NCBI GenBank assembly: GCA_026874595.1
Contig: CM049306.1
Location: 39,250,019 to 39,314,018, forward strand
Direction of reading: 5' to 3'
Source: Sipunculus nudus
Taxonomy: Eukaryota; Annelida; Sipuncula; Golfingiida; Sipunculidae
DNA: 64,000 nucleotides
Numbering within the stretch: the stretch's first letter is position 1; every line of letters begins with the position of its first letter. Below the pieces are notes generated by a model. It was not told where the DNA came from. It worked only from the letters and a program-made list of their open reading frames with translations, and searched no databases. Below, piece by piece: positions 1 through 13,079 of this stretch. Made by a program: the position numbers and the translations under genes.

Positions 1-982
1 CTCCGGGTTTCACCACAAGGGCTGGCACATGGAAAAGAATTGTTATCTGACGAGTGTGAGTGTGATATTGCATTGTGCATCCAGCTTCAAGTTTTCAACC
101 CATGACACCCCACTCTTTTTGGTCTGATTTCTGTGTCAGAAACAGTGTAATTAGGCTTGTCCAGCACAGGTTTTCCATGAGCTGAGTTCACCTTCTGGAT
201 AAACTGGAATATATACTGTGATAGACCCTTCACAGAATTTCCCAAATGTAAGACATTCCTCAGGAATTAATGGGAAATATTGAAAATGTCCACCTCAGGA
301 CACACTTGCCATCATGCCGAACACTTCATAAACAAAAACGGGCATTTCTTCTGATTTGTCAGAGAGAAGTTGCATGACAATGATTAAGTGCCATATTGAT
401 TATAATATAGATGTTCCATGTAAGTCACAAAAGCAGCACAAATGCACATGTATTTACAACATCATTTTATTTTGTCACACAGTCCTCAACTTTATGCCTT
501 CTACAATATACATTGTCTTCAGCAGGTGTAAAAGCCCTCCTTTCAAAAATCTTTCTTTAACAGAAAAAAAATACTTGACACTCGGGGACAGAATTATAAA
601 AGGATCCCTGCATCTCTTGATTTTCTTTTTCTGAAACCTTTAGAAATGGCTGTATGTTGCCCTGATCGAATGTGAATTTAAACTGAAAAGACAGCTCTCT
701 AGGAGGATTGGTCATATATTGTATCAGACTATCAGACAATGAACACCATATACAAGTTTATTGACTGTAGTGTTTGTAAATAACCTGTAAAATCCTAGTC
801 ATCATATATTCCAACATGAATATAAACAAGCACTACTTGCATTACAATTTTAAACTTGAATCATATGTAACAAAACCTCTCACTCTAACAAACCTAGTTC
901 TTCAATATAAACAGGCCCATGCTCAAGTATGTCCAAGGAAAGGTTCAAGGGGAGCAAACATAAAAGGTATCAACAAATAGTG
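1..982. other. unannotated AT-rich sequence
   Basis: No ORF with recognisable protein content and no clear repeat boundary was found. Short ORFs here are low-complexity and have no family resemblance. It may be intronic or intergenic. Confidence 0.5.
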
Positions 983-1003
983 TATATATATATATATATA
1001 TAT
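983..1003. repeat. (TA)n microsatellite
   Basis: About ten uninterrupted TA dinucleotides. A similar run lies at about 46750-46768. Ordinary simple repeat. Confidence 0.9.
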
Positions 1004-1078
1004 GACTGAAAAGAATGAACAACAACAATTAATAAACAAATTCCTACTTGACAAGTCACTGCCAAATTCCATCAGATA

Positions 1079-2339
1079 CAGTGAAACCCCTCTGGGGCAG
1101 ACAGTCACGGAACCGGACGATTTGTTTGTAAATATAGGGGGTGTCCGCCCCAGAGGGGTCAGGCCCAGGAGTTCAGGTTGAGACCAAGTATTAGACTAAA
1201 ACAACCATGAAAGCCGGTATTTTTTATCTAATAATTTGATCTTACATATATGTTATACATGAATGAAATTTATTGCAAGCGGCTGTTGTGTTTTAATTTT
1301 ATCGTAAATAAGGTTTTTATTATTAACTGGAACATTATCATCATTACTTGTGAGAAAATAATATTCTAACAATGATCGACGTCGACTGGACTTACTCGTA
1401 GAAGTCTCAACATATTTCTGCACTATTTCTTAATTACTCACTCTTTCCGAGATATTAAAAGAATTCTTATGGAATAAATTAATTTCTGACATCTGGTTCA
1501 AGTTCGGTTAACAAATCCTCGGGGACCGTAAGCAAACGTGATAAATAAATTAATGATATAATATGCACCTTATGATTGGTAGGTGGGACTCATTTCCGTG
1601 ATTCAAATGTTACAGAATTGGGGATTGGCTCCCCGCTCCAGACCTGTGACAGTGATTGTCCGGGGGTGTTATTGTGAGTTAATCATAATGAGCTATGACT
1701 GAACGCATAAATTGCCATACACGTGCATTATAAAAGTCTTTGATCGTCTTTGATCTAAATTAAGCTTAGCTGAGCCCCTGTCCAGGCAAGAAGTGCTGAC
1801 CTGTGACCTTTATCGTCCATATGTGTAACAGGTACATCATTATCCTCGCTCCTGGGCCTATGATAGAATAATTTGGCCCGAATTCATAATGAATATGTAG
1901 CTTAACCGAAAGCGCAGCTCTTTAGAAAATCAGAGAATTCTGCCATTTTGTGGGCACTGCTATGAATAAAAGGATTAATACCTTTAAATGATCCACCTGA
2001 AAAGTAACGTAAATTGAGTAAAACTAGCCCAGGTTCTATAGTCTGGGCAATATATACCTAAATAATAAGAATATTTAAGTGATATAAGGTGTACCAGAAA
2101 CAGACCATATTTGCAATTTCAACATATTTCTGCCGACATCGATCGGGACGGCAGCTTGGGTGTCGGTTAGCCAAGTGATTTTAGCCATTGGGCTGACTAA
2201 AAGTGTCCGTTGTCCTGAATAGTGGGGTGTCTGTCCCAGAGGGGTTCTTAAAAGAGTAAAAACGCTCAGTAGGTCCAAAAACTGTCCGTTAGGCAGGGTG
2301 TCTGCCCCAGAGGGGTGTCTGCAGCCCGGGGTTTCACTG
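1079..2339. mobile_element. pogo/Tigger-like TIR element, non-autonomous
   Basis: The element begins CAGTGAAACCCC and ends with the exact reverse complement GGGGTTTCACTG, with TA on both sides (1077-1078 and 2340-2341), the target duplication used by Tc1/mariner/pogo elements. CAGTGAAACC-type ends are characteristic of the pogo/Tigger group. A second motif, a version of CCCCTCTGGGGCAGACA, occurs twice near each end in opposite orientations (about 1085-1105, 1137-1157, 2222-2245, 2288-2315), giving a compound terminal repeat. No transposase ORF lies between the ends, so at 1261 bp it is an internally deleted or MITE-like derivative mobilised in trans. Confidence 0.8.
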
Positions 2340-2341
2340 TA

Positions 2342-3964
2342 TATGCATGCAGGTATAGAGGGGGGATACCTGCAGTATATAATCAAGAGAATAAGGTAAG
2401 TCACTGAAAGCTATATTATTAACTAGGACCGGATTGAGACAGCTGTAGGCAAAATGTGTAGATTAAATTAACATATCATATGTTAATTGATATATATGAA
2501 ATACAAAAGGCAAAAAAGGAGTGTGACCATTAAAAGTAATTGCCCCAGTAATTTTTAATTTACTTAATTACCAGTGATAAAGCACTTACCAAACTTGAGC
2601 AGGTTCAGCAACAGCACCACAGTCCAATGTCATGACTATAAAGAATTTTGAATTAATGAAGATTATTTCAAGCCATTTATTAGATTTTTGCAAACAGAAA
2701 ATATATGGTTTGCAAAATGCATACTATAAGAAAATGTAGTGTTGGCTTTTCTGCATTTTAACTGAACAGATCTGAAAAAAAAAACTTCCTGACAGAATAT
2801 TGTAAATTATTTAGGATATGTGCCAGTTAAAGAATGTCTAAAAAAAGTAGGTTTTGTTCCCAGAGGCAGATCTGCTAGTTCTCCTGTGACAAATACAGTG
2901 CTCCGACCGGTCAAAATATATACTATTGGGAAAACATATAGCCTGGCTGGTATTATTACTGGAAGCAAAAATATTTTGTGTGGTATTCCCAAAGGAAGAC
3001 AAACATGGATTAAGTGAAGTAATATATGTCTTTTTAATACCATATGGAATGATCCTGACATTTCTATAAGCCCCTTTGATCCCATATAAACATTTTGGAT
3101 GACACCCAACATCAACTGTCCTCCAGCGAGAAGCATTCTCCATAAATTTGCTGTTTTATGTATTCTGAAAATAGGAGCTAAATAAATTTTCTGTTACTTA
3201 AAGGGTTATACAGAACAAAGTGTTATGGTGCATCAGCAATGAATTATCCATACGAGGGTATCAAGCTCATTTCAATTCATATTCCTGACTTTTCATGGTA
3301 TATTGTGGGATGCATTCACTTATTTGTACCATATTCCCAGATTCAATCATTTATGCACAAGCACAAGTGACTGTACATTTGAGAATATTCTTGAAGAAGT
3401 TCCTGAATCCGGATCATGTGCTGGATCCACACCAGTATCTCATCCATACTTCTTTGGCCCATTCCCAAAATGCCCTGAAAATTTCATGAGATTTTGTTCA
3501 TGACTGCGTGATTTTTTTTATATAATGTAACTGAAAAAAAAATAAATAAAAAGTAATGTTGAATCTACTGTGAAGTTATCAACATGTATACACACAGTCT
3601 GAAGCACAGAAAAATGCAGGCCCTGAGAATGGAGCAAATACCTTTGTTAAAGATAGAACATTCATGATGTGTCAATTATAAAAGGAACAGTTAACTCATT
3701 CTCTGCACACACTAAACTGTTGAGGAACCATTTGATTTCATTTATAAGCTGCTATCACAAGCTGGCTATGAAGTGACTGTGAGGGATCAGGAGAGGCCAT
3801 CCTCAAGGAGAAAGTTATCTTGCATCCATATCATAGTCAAGAACAACACTGATAACATCAATCCTGCTGTACCAATAACTCATCTCACTAAGCACAGTTA
3901 CAAAATGGTTTGATAATTAAATGGAAACGGCAACAAATGATCAAATATTAACTGATTATTTCAT
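2342..3964. other. unannotated AT-rich sequence
   Basis: The reading frames around 2807-3143 overlap on both strands and show no domain. I see no repeat termini or RNA gene. Confidence 0.5.
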
Positions 3965-4145
3965 CTACATCCTCCAGGTACTATCTTAGCTACCCTCCAA
4001 ATAGGCACTTGTTTCTGAGTGATACATGGTTGTGGGGCACAGCCTTCCCAATAAGCCTGCAGAGTGCTCACCCTGAGATATGAACTTAGGACCTTGATTC
4101 CTGTGCTCTGCCCCTGAACCACAGGAGCCAGTCCTGCTGCCAGTG
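3965..4145 (-). repeat. probable tRNA-derived SINE remnant
   Basis: Read on the minus strand, the segment near 4080-4130 has a pol III A-box-like TGGTTCAGGGG, followed about 30 bases later by a poor B-box-like stretch (GGTCCTAAGTTC), as in tRNA-Gly-like SINE heads. A non-tRNA body follows to about 3965. The weak B box and absence of a clear tail or target duplication keep this tentative. A minus-strand reading frame of about 150 codons crosses this SINE and the next minisatellite and is not a gene. Confidence 0.35.
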
Positions 4146-4258
4146 ATACTCATTACAAGATGGCCGAGATCTTGGTCAGTATTAATGAAAACCCTAAAAC
4201 TTTGCATTCTGAACCATAACCATACTTCATGGCCAATTTTGAAATGAATACTGATAAT

Positions 4259-4318
4259 AACAAGGGACCCATGGTTCAATGCGCTCAGCTGTCTATCAGC
4301 ATCAACACAAGCTAAAAA
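4259..4318 (+). repeat. family A 5' end motif or mini-derivative
   Basis: Carries the family A leader (ACAAGGGACCCATGG, then GCTCAGCTG) with one change breaking the GACCCATGGGTC palindrome. Only ~50 bp later it runs into AAGCTAAAAATG, like a family A tail without the hairpin. It may be an extreme internal deletion (compare 39240-39341) or a solo end. Confidence 0.4.
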
Positions 4319-4391
4319 TGACATTTTGCAGCTACACTGAAACATCAAGGTTACTCTTTCATCAAGGTTTAGTTTTTTAACATTGGATAAT

Positions 4392-4564
4392 ACTGTTTTT
4401 GAAGTTATTAAAACATTTTTTATATTAGAACATCTTTGCATCCCCCTTCCTCCTGTTTCTGAAGTTATTACAACATTTATTTTATATTAGAACATCTTTG
4501 TATCCCCCTTCCTCCTGTTTCTGAAGTTATTACAACATTAATTTTATATTAGAACATCTTTGCA
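4392..4564. repeat. minisatellite, ~61-bp unit, 2.8 copies
   Basis: The phrase TGAAGTTATTACAACATT followed by TATATTAGAACATCTTTG recurs at about 4399, 4459 and 4521, with a period of 61-62 bp and few differences between copies, so the array looks recent. Confidence 0.9.
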
Positions 4565-5648
4565 TTTATGAACGAAATTATCTGTGATGATTGATTACTC
4601 ACAAAATGTAACTAATTTTATCAATTATGAAGAAAAATTACCAATCATTGTATTCACTTATCTGCACATCCTATGCAAAATAATATTACCGGTAAACACA
4701 GGTTTCACCATAACCTCCTGGGGCAGGAGAGGTAATTTCTGAGGAATTTCTCACAGATTTACACTAGCTGGTATATGTTTTCCTGCATAGCACTGTCTGT
4801 GCTCGGAGTGTTTGGTATCTATTCGAATCACACTTCAGTCCCCATATATACACCTCTGTTTATTTGTGAAGGGATTGCCATGTGTACCAGAGTGGGTCCT
4901 GCCAGGTCTGGTCTCAGTCCCTCTACCTGATGCCTCAGCCTAATTTCCTGGTTCACATGAGCCAGCAGCCATCTCATTTCCCTCAGTCTATAAGTCAATC
5001 CTGTCATTATGGGTTTGTTAGCCAAAGCATGTCCATGGTAAACTTACCAACACAAAATAGAAAACAGAACATTAAAAAAAATTAAACATTTCTTTTTCAT
5101 GTATTTTTCCTTATTACAGTGCCACCTGCAATGCAGCTCTGACACTGAATATTTATACTGCCCCTTGGAGGTGTAGTATTAATTCTTTAAAAAAGTTTGA
5201 AGAGATTCTGATGACATTTTGTGAAGTAATTAATCAGGATCACCCTAATATATTCTTTTTATTAAAATAATCATATACACAAATGTGAAACATACATCAG
5301 GATGATTCCTTTGTCCCTGGGTAGAAACTGCCCATTCACAGGTATTATTTGCTTATGCTACTCAACAGGTGAACCTGTGTTACTTAAGCAATCACAGTGT
5401 GTAAAACACATGAAAATCTTATAAGGATTACGTCTGAGATTTGTAAGCTCCAATAACACAACCTTGCTTGCTGTGTTTACCTTTGAGCAAGAAGGCCCCA
5501 ATCTTATCCAAAATCCTAAAATTACAGCATCTAAATATTTCTGTACCACACAAAGCTTCTACTGTCAGACAAGGTTTAAAATATTTCTCACCATTACTTT
5601 TATTTGAAAGCAAATATATCTGTCATTTTGGTTTTTAAGTAAATTTAT
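4565..5648. other. unannotated sequence
   Basis: No exon, RNA gene or repeat boundary that I can support. Reading frames at 4828-5085 and 5358-5613 overlap on both strands and show no family features. Confidence 0.5.
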
Positions 5649-5649
5649 A

Positions 5650-5765
5650 TTGATTGTAGGATATAACCTAGTGGTTAAGGCATTGTAATTAGGACAGAAA
5701 GTGTTCAGTTCAATCCCCTCCAGCACTTCAAGAGAAAAATGCCAAAATTTTGATATAACCCAGGA
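5650..5765 (+). repeat. tRNA-derived SINE head, degenerate
   Basis: An A-box-like TAGTGGTTAAGG at 5669-5680 is followed 26 bases later by a B-box-like AGTTCAATCCC at 5707-5717, the order and approximate spacing of a tRNA-type pol III promoter. The rest does not fold into a normal cloverleaf by eye, so it is a SINE head or tRNA pseudogene rather than a functional tRNA. Confidence 0.5.
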
Positions 5766-8420
5766 GATTCCATTTAATGCCTTAGTTTTAGGATATGATC
5801 ATCCCTAACCCATATATTATAGTTAAGAATGTGTATTTAAGCCCATCTCGGATTTCCTATAGTTATTCAACATCAGGGATAGATAAATTAATCTGCACTC
5901 TAAAGCTAATAATATACTACAACATAAAACCCAACCCCCCTAACATGATATACATTATTATAATCCATAAACAAAGAATTACCATACAGTATAATCCTTA
6001 ATTATTTCTGGCTTAATTACCATGCATGTGACAAACAGGTTAACAACAGTGTTCAGATAAATTCCCTCACTGTAACCGTTGATTTTAGATACAGGATAAC
6101 ACATGACTATTCATGTCAATTCACCCAGTAAGCTCAGTGTTCAGTAATATGGTGTACTGTTGTGTAAAATAGAACAATCAAGTGTGTCTGCAAAAGATAA
6201 TTGACTTCTGTTGCACATAAAAGACAAGATATATGAGATATATGACCAGCACATACAGTAGAAATACAGGGCAGTATTGTTTACACTGACAATCAAAGAA
6301 AGCTGGGTAATCAGTGGCTGGAAGCTTGTTCCTCCAGGCTGACACAGCAGGTCAGGTTTCTGTATATAATCATGGCAGCTTTGTTATTGGAGTCTGACAT
6401 GTTCATCCAATCATACATACTCCTATTATTCATACATGTTCATACAACCACACTCAAACTACCATTAACACACGTTCATCCAATCATTTAGCTATCACTG
6501 AAGATGACCAGACAATTTAAGGTCTGTCACAAGGCAGCAAAGGTGTAGAAAAAAATATGTGTGGCTGTTTAACATGTTAATCACATTACCAAATTTTGCT
6601 GGGAATCTTATATTTTGAACAAGATATTCATCAAATTAACCAAATGTTTTTTAATGCTAGATTTGAAGACTAGTTTTAATTTTTGTATCAGCTGTATTGC
6701 TTTTAGTTGATTTAAAGACAGGGGCAGCAGTTTGTTTTTGCTAAGATAATTCAGTGAGTGGTCCATGACATGTTAATGAATAAGTTAGTGATCCCTTTGT
6801 CTGGACTGGGTGTCGTTTGAGTTTTGGTAATAAGATATTATCTAGAGCACTATATTTTCTGTTAATCACTGGGCTCAGCTAGCCTATGAAGTTGCCATTC
6901 AGTTAATGTTGTGACATGAAAACTGAGGTCCCCAGAGACTTTGGGTGGGACGATGAGAGAAGACAGAGAGAGAAAGAGAGAATGCGTCATGGATAGGCTC
7001 CATAATAGTGTGATATATGTCTGTTCAAGTAGACAACAGCCGAATAGTGGCCAATTTACCAGTTGTTCAAGCTACCAGGCTCCCCAGTTGTACAATGCTC
7101 ACTGAGGCCCTTAGGTCATTAAAGGGTAGCATTCTAAAGTCTGTGGTACCAGTACCTAAGAAGCTGACATGTTTATAACAACACCACCAATGAATATGTA
7201 GAATATCAAGAAGTTTGCTTTAATAGTATGGGACACTGATTTATGCCCTTGTGAAGCCATGTTTTAGAATGCAAATTTATTATCTGTTTGTTCACTCTAA
7301 TTAAGGAGCAGGGACTAGTGATTGTTACAGCAGATACACTGTGATTTCTCCTCAGTGACATTATTATGATTTACTACCATTATTTTTAACATCTTTCTTG
7401 CATGGGGAATCATTGATTTGCTGTGTATGCATCGATAAAATGTGTAATTACAACATATGTATATATTGCTTACATTATATTCTTATATAAAGAAGAATAT
7501 TTATCCAAAGAAATTTCTTTTCTTTTGTATCTGCTTTGGTTGGATTTCATTACAAATATAATTGAAATTCAACAATCAAAGACATATTTATATAAGTAGT
7601 AGTATCATATGACTTTCATTATAAACTTAAACGCAAAAGAAAGCTGGTTCTTCCATGAACATTTTTATAGGAAAATGCCAATTACAAATGTACAAATGTA
7701 ATAACTCGCAAAATGCCTGAAGAAACCATTCTGTATTATATTCTAATCATGTCGACAAAAAGCCTGATTAATTGTTACAACTAGAACACTCATAGAAGAT
7801 ACCACTTTTTGTATGGTAGACAATAATTGAACCGCATACAAGCATGGAAGGCAGATGTTCCATTGGTTTTTGTATTCCAATTAAATGAATTGTGTAAACG
7901 CTATCTCCGCAGAAGAAAGATAAATCTGAGAATCCCTGTATAGCATCCTGGAGTGTCCTGTTTATCCCTATACGTGAATGATGTTTAAATCTCTCATGCT
8001 GACTATTGATTCATAATGGCTGGTCTGGCAGCTTGCTGGGCTGTCACTTGACAGCCTTAGCAGAGCTTTATAGATTATGACCCTCAGATGTTACAGCGTA
8101 CCCAAGAGGAATTTCAGGATACATGTACTTAGTTCAGTCAACAAAAGTGGCTGAGGTTTGTGCAATCAGCATGGTATTTGTCAATTTGTGAGTTTATTTG
8201 TCCAAACAATATCTCTGTATTAAAATACTCAAAGAAAATGAAACTGGGGAGTATATAAGGACCAAAGAAAAATTACTTATAGTTTAGGAGGATTCAATAA
8301 AATTAAAGTGTGAATCTGAATCAAGCACATGCCAGTGTGACTGTACAGTGGCCGTCTTGAACAGGAGCAGAACATGCTGGTGTGACTGTACAATGGCTGT
8401 CTCAGGAGCAGCACATAAAG
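5766..8420. other. unannotated AT-rich sequence
   Basis: No coding exon or repeat termini supported. A purine-rich patch (GAGA-type) lies at about 6952-6980. Otherwise nothing stands out. Confidence 0.5.
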
Positions 8421-8775
8421 GTAAAAGGTAAAGCCTGAAGGTAATGGGGGTTTATAGTCTGATATCATCCAACTTAATTCTACACTTTGCCTTCCTGGTC
8501 TTTGGGCTTGTTCATTCTGGTAGCTCTTCTCATGCAGCTCCCTGGGGAGCATACATTAAGCAGACACAGAGAGCGCTAGAAGGTTATTTTTTCTACAGTT
8601 GCCTGACACCAATGTTTGACCAGTATCCATTCACTAATGGGTGAAGAGAGCACATTCACCCTTCTGGTATTAAAACTTTTGCCAGGAGTCTCAGCACCAA
8701 GGAAAGCAGTCAGATTGAGACTTGAACCCACAACCTTGCCATCACGAGTCCAGTACACTAACCATTATGCCAATA
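8421..8775 (-). repeat. tRNA-derived SINE
   Basis: On the minus strand the element starts near 8775 with a tRNA-like head. The A-box-like TGGTTAGTGTA is at 8764-8754 and the B box GGTTCAAGTCT, a good match to the pol III consensus, at 8728-8718. A non-tRNA body of about 290 bp follows, ending near 8421 in a repeated pyrimidine-rich CCTTTTACCTTT tail. Length, promoter arrangement and short tail repeat are those of a SINE. Minus- and plus-strand reading frames of 60-91 codons inside it are not genes. Confidence 0.6.
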
Positions 8776-8779
8776 CCCT

Positions 8780-9400
8780 CCACAATGTTGCTGTCTCTCA
8801 AGCTCCATCTAGATATATATATAGAGATACAACAAGAGTAAGACACAATTCATCATGTATTGACAAAGTGATAACATAACCTTGGCCCCAACCTGATAGG
8901 TCAATCAGATCAGAGGAGAAGAGACTGTTAGTCCAGTCAATAATCTGATGCCAAAGTGGTTTACTGAATCACCACCAGCTGAGGAGCATAAATCTCATAA
9001 ATACTTCATTAATCAGCCTGCTCCAACATAACCACTGCAAAGAGACACATTCATCAGCTCAACATATGACCATTCACATCCATATTAATTATTTCAACCG
9101 ACCCAAAAGAAATTCCTACATTCTGAAGCATGAAGTGGAAAGAACCAATATACCAATATATTTTGGTGTCCACCCACAATTTGAAGATTAGTAGAACAAG
9201 ACCACTGAACATGTATGTTTAATTTGAACTTGCATTTTTTTAAATATTAAAACTGGGATATACAACATAAGGCTTATTTAGCACAATACTTTAAAAGTAC
9301 AAGAATGAACGTAGCCATTTAAGCCTTCTCCAGTCTTATGTAGTCTTGATTACTACTGATTTCAGATACTGAAGCGTAAAATTTAATTTAATTATATTAA
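8780..9400. other. unannotated sequence
   Basis: Contains only a short TA-rich palindromic tract (about 8808-8826). No gene or repeat boundary seen. Confidence 0.45.
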
Positions 9401-9402
9401 TA

Positions 9403-12400
9403 CAAGGCCTACAGGCCTAATGCGAACCTGTGCATTCGGAAATACAACAGGTATAATGCTTCAATGCTGGATCATTACTTCTCATGTATATGAACAATGC
9501 AGGTACTAAACATTTTGAACAAGAAACAATTACACAAACATCACTGCTGAAATTCTGGCATGGGTGCACACAACACAACTAGGGACCCATGGGTCTCAAC
9601 GCTCAGCTGAATTTGTCTATAAGGATATTTTTAAAGAAATTTTTCAGAATGACAGTCCTGTGACCTTAACCAATGACCTTGTGACCAAAAAATCTGAGAA
9701 CTTACTATCCTTAAACTTGCAGCATTAGGATTATTGTAACAATCTTTTAAAAAGTGACCTTGACCTCTGACCAGATAACCTCAAATTCTACAGGTTTCCT
9801 CACTTTAGGCAAGTAAGCCTATGTGAACGTTGGAAAGTTTAGGATGAAAAGTTTGATTTACAGTGCATCCACAATCTTTTGAAAGATGTGGCTCCTGTGA
9901 CCTTCAACTTAGATCGCTGGACCCTGGTAATCAAAATGAATTTACTTATGTGGTTGGTCATTATTAAATCAAGTTTGAAGCCAGTTTATTTTTAGTAAAT
10001 AAATAGAAAAATATTCGTTAAAATAGAAAAAATACAGGTGGCGCCACCACGTTTCATGAACTGACAAAACTAGTCATGGTCAATATGCAAGGCAAGATTA
10101 ATGACAAACCATGCATTAATTATCAAGAAATTGGAGGTTTGTATCAAATTTCTTACTTTTCTGGGGGGTACTTTCAAGCCCCGTAGCTCAAAGATATAGG
10201 TCGCAGTGACCTAATGTCAGGTTTCCGAGGGGATTCTTTATTGACCTCCCTGGATTATCACTTAGAAGTTTCTAGGTCCAGCTGTTACGATTTGTGCCCT
10301 GCTAACGGACAGCCGGTTATCCGTATGGACGATGGATAAAGCGCCATTCCTACACCTCAGTTGACTTACAGTCAGCTGAGCTAAAAATGATTGTAGCTGG
10401 CACCACCAGTCTTGTATACAACGAAGCTATCAGAGATATATACATATGCCCAAGTTCAGACTGATATATCAAACCCCTCCTGAGAAATAAGCAGGGACAC
10501 ACACTGTGCAAAAATTATTATAGGTGGCACCACCAGTCTTACATACGACAAAGCTATTCCATAGGTATAAATATGCCCAATTTCAGGATGATATATCAAA
10601 TTCCTCTATAGAAATAAGCAGGCACAAAATTAAGTCACACACTGTGCAAAAGTCACTGTAGGTGGTGACACCTGTCTTGTGAACGAGAAACCCATCAAAG
10701 ACACATAGACAGGTCAAAATATCAGGCCAATACATCAAACTTACCTCAAGTCTGATGCATGGGGCTGACCAGGCTTAGGTGAGAAAGGCAGTTGCCCCGA
10801 ATAAAGTGTGACAAATTTGCTTGCTCAGGCTACTGCACTGAGTGAACTCATGAACTGCACCTGGCTAAACTGGGTGTACTTTTGACCTGTACCTGGCTGC
10901 ACTAAGTGAACTCTTGACCTGTTGCCTAATCTGATACAGTTGGCAGTCTGCCAAAGCTATAAATAGATTGGCACCACATGCAGCCCTGAGAGGCATGACA
11001 CCCATGAGGTGATCACATGGTGCCCATGAGGTGTTCACATGTCACCCATGAGGGGATCGCATGCCTTATGCTTGGCTGCACTGACTGAACTCTTGACCTA
11101 TATCTTGCTGCACTGAATGAATGCTTGATCTATTGCCAAATCTGAAACAGTTGGCAGTTTCTTAACCTATTTAAATATACAGACACAATCTTAGCCTGTT
11201 GGCAAATCTGTTTACACATACTGAAAGACTTTGGCTAAAATGCATTTTTCCAAGCTGACATATTCATAAACTTTTTATCAAAATATCTAGAATAATAAAA
11301 GATGCAATTTTTTTTTTATAAATAAGCTGAATCCCACAACATTTGATATATGACAGATTATTGCATAAAATCTGGGGATGGTAGTTCCTGCTATTTTGAG
11401 AAATTATGGGTTAATGTACAGATGACCAATGACCCCCATACAAAAAAAGGTCAATGCAGGTGACCACCAATACCTGAATTTCATATATGGCTCATGTGAC
11501 CAACACTGGCAGAAAATTTGGTGATGATAGCTCTGGCCATTTCTGAGATTGTCATTTTAGTATGCTTTTCGGACAGATGACTAGGTTCAACTTCTGTAAT
11601 TCGGCAAAAATTCACTGAACTTGAACCATCTGAACAAACTTGTGAGAGATGATATAAAAGATTATTTCTGTTGAATATTGAACAAATTGGCTTGACCGTT
11701 TTGGAGGAGAGGATTTTTTAAGGTTTTTTAGCTTTTTCTCTATAAAATCTGAGAAAATGCAGATTTTTTCAGATGGCTAAATTTTTGCATTAAATTTCAT
11801 GACGCTAGCTCCAGTCAATCCAACAGTATAAATTAACGTATACCTGTGATTGTAAACATTGCCTGGCATGAGGAATATCTATAATCATAAATCTACATTT
11901 TTTACAGTTTTAAAAAAAAACATTCTTGTCAATATTAACCAAAGATAACCTGAAATCTTAATGTCTGGAGGCATGATGTAACGGATGCTGATAAACTGGT
12001 TCCAGGCTAGATGTATCTGCTTCACACAGCTAACATATATAGTAAAATGACTCAATTCAATCTTTATTATTCAGCCAAAATTCATTCTTTGGAACCATAA
12101 AAGACAATTAATTATTATAAGAATTATTCATTGGATTATTCTAGTAAAATATTAAACAAATTGGCCTCAGTGGCGTCAGTCAAAAAACATTTTGCAGGTT
12201 TATAACTCATATGGGACAATAAAGCAAAATGGCTAAGCTAAGCTTCCCACAACTCAGCCAAAAATCACTGAACCAAAACCATTTGAACAAACTTGAATTA
12301 TCAACATCTGAGGATAATTTATGTGTGAGATTTAAGAATTTGGCCCAGTGGTTTTTGAGAAGAAGATCTTTGTAGCCGCTAAACTAAAATGGCCTGTTAT

Positions 12401-13076
12401 GGCATATGACTAAATTCAGCTTCCCATAACTCAGCCAAAAGTCACTGAACTGAGACCATTTGAACAAACTTCAGAAAGCACTACCCTAGGATCATTTCTG
12501 TGCGATATTAAACAATTTGGCCATATTGTTTCAGAGAAGAAGTTTTTTGTAGCTGTCAGTATGATATGGGCACTGATGACCCCCGTACAAAAAAAGGCCG
12601 ATGCAGGTGGCGCCACCAATACCTCAATTTCAGATATGACTCATGTGACCAACATTAGCATAAAATTTGGTGATGATAGCTCAAGCCGTTTCTAAGATTG
12701 TAATTTTAGTATGCTTTTTTGGACAGATGACTAAGTTCAACTATCTGTAACTCTGCCAAAAATCACAGAACTTAAACCATTCGAACAAACTTGAGAGAGA
12801 TTGTTCAAGGGATCATTTCTGTGAAATATTGGACAATTTGGCTGAACAGTTTTGGAGAAGAAGATTTTTAAAGCTTTTTCCCTATAAAATCTAAGAAAAT
12901 GCAGTTAGCCAAAAAATAAGGAAAATCTGAGTTTTTTTAGATGACTAAATTTTTTGCATGATTTTTTTTCATGATGCTAACTCTTGCCGTTTTTAAGATA
13001 GTATAGGTTAACATACAGACGACGGACGACGGACGACGCCACACCATCGCATAAGCTCACAGGTTCGCTAATAAGT
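9403..13076 (+). mobile_element. family E non-autonomous element, copy 1
   Basis: The left end is CAAGGCCTACAGGCCTAATG followed by GCGAACCTGTG; the right end has the exact reverse complement CACAGGTTCGC (about 13058-13068), preceded by a GACGGAC microsatellite (about 13018-13038). AGGCCT-AC-AGGCCT can fold as a short hairpin. The interior is a degenerate tandem array: a block beginning GACCCCC(A/G)TACAAAAAAAGG recurs at about 11428 and 12579, and a phrase resembling CACTGAAC..AACCATTTGAACAAACTT recurs at roughly 170-bp spacing. GGTGGCGCCACC is present at 12606-12617. A second copy starts at 55986 with the same left end and the same 10.4-11.3 kb interior. The family A element at 9577-10390 is inserted in it. 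Classification as Helitron/pearl-like is inference from architecture. Confidence 0.65.
9577..10390 (+). mobile_element. family A element (nested in family E)
   Basis: The left end has the perfect 12-bp palindrome GACCCATGGGTC (9584-9595) followed by GCTCAGCTGA. The right end has CTCAG...CAGTCAGCTGAGCTAAAAA. The interior has degenerate repeats of a phrase like CTGTGACCTTGACC and then the family's right region (GTTACGATTTGTGCCCTGCTAACGG written as a family hallmark in parts). GGTGGCGCCACC is at 10037-10048. The surrounding sequence on both sides matches family E, so this copy inserted after it. Confidence 0.7.
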
Positions 13077-13079
13077 GTG

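Noticed and set aside
3986-4441. 151-codon minus-strand ORF
   Set aside because: It spans a SINE-like segment, a family A end and part of a minisatellite, so the open frame is accidental.
5650-5765. Functional tRNA gene
   Set aside because: A and B boxes are present, but the arms do not pair into a clean cloverleaf by eye.
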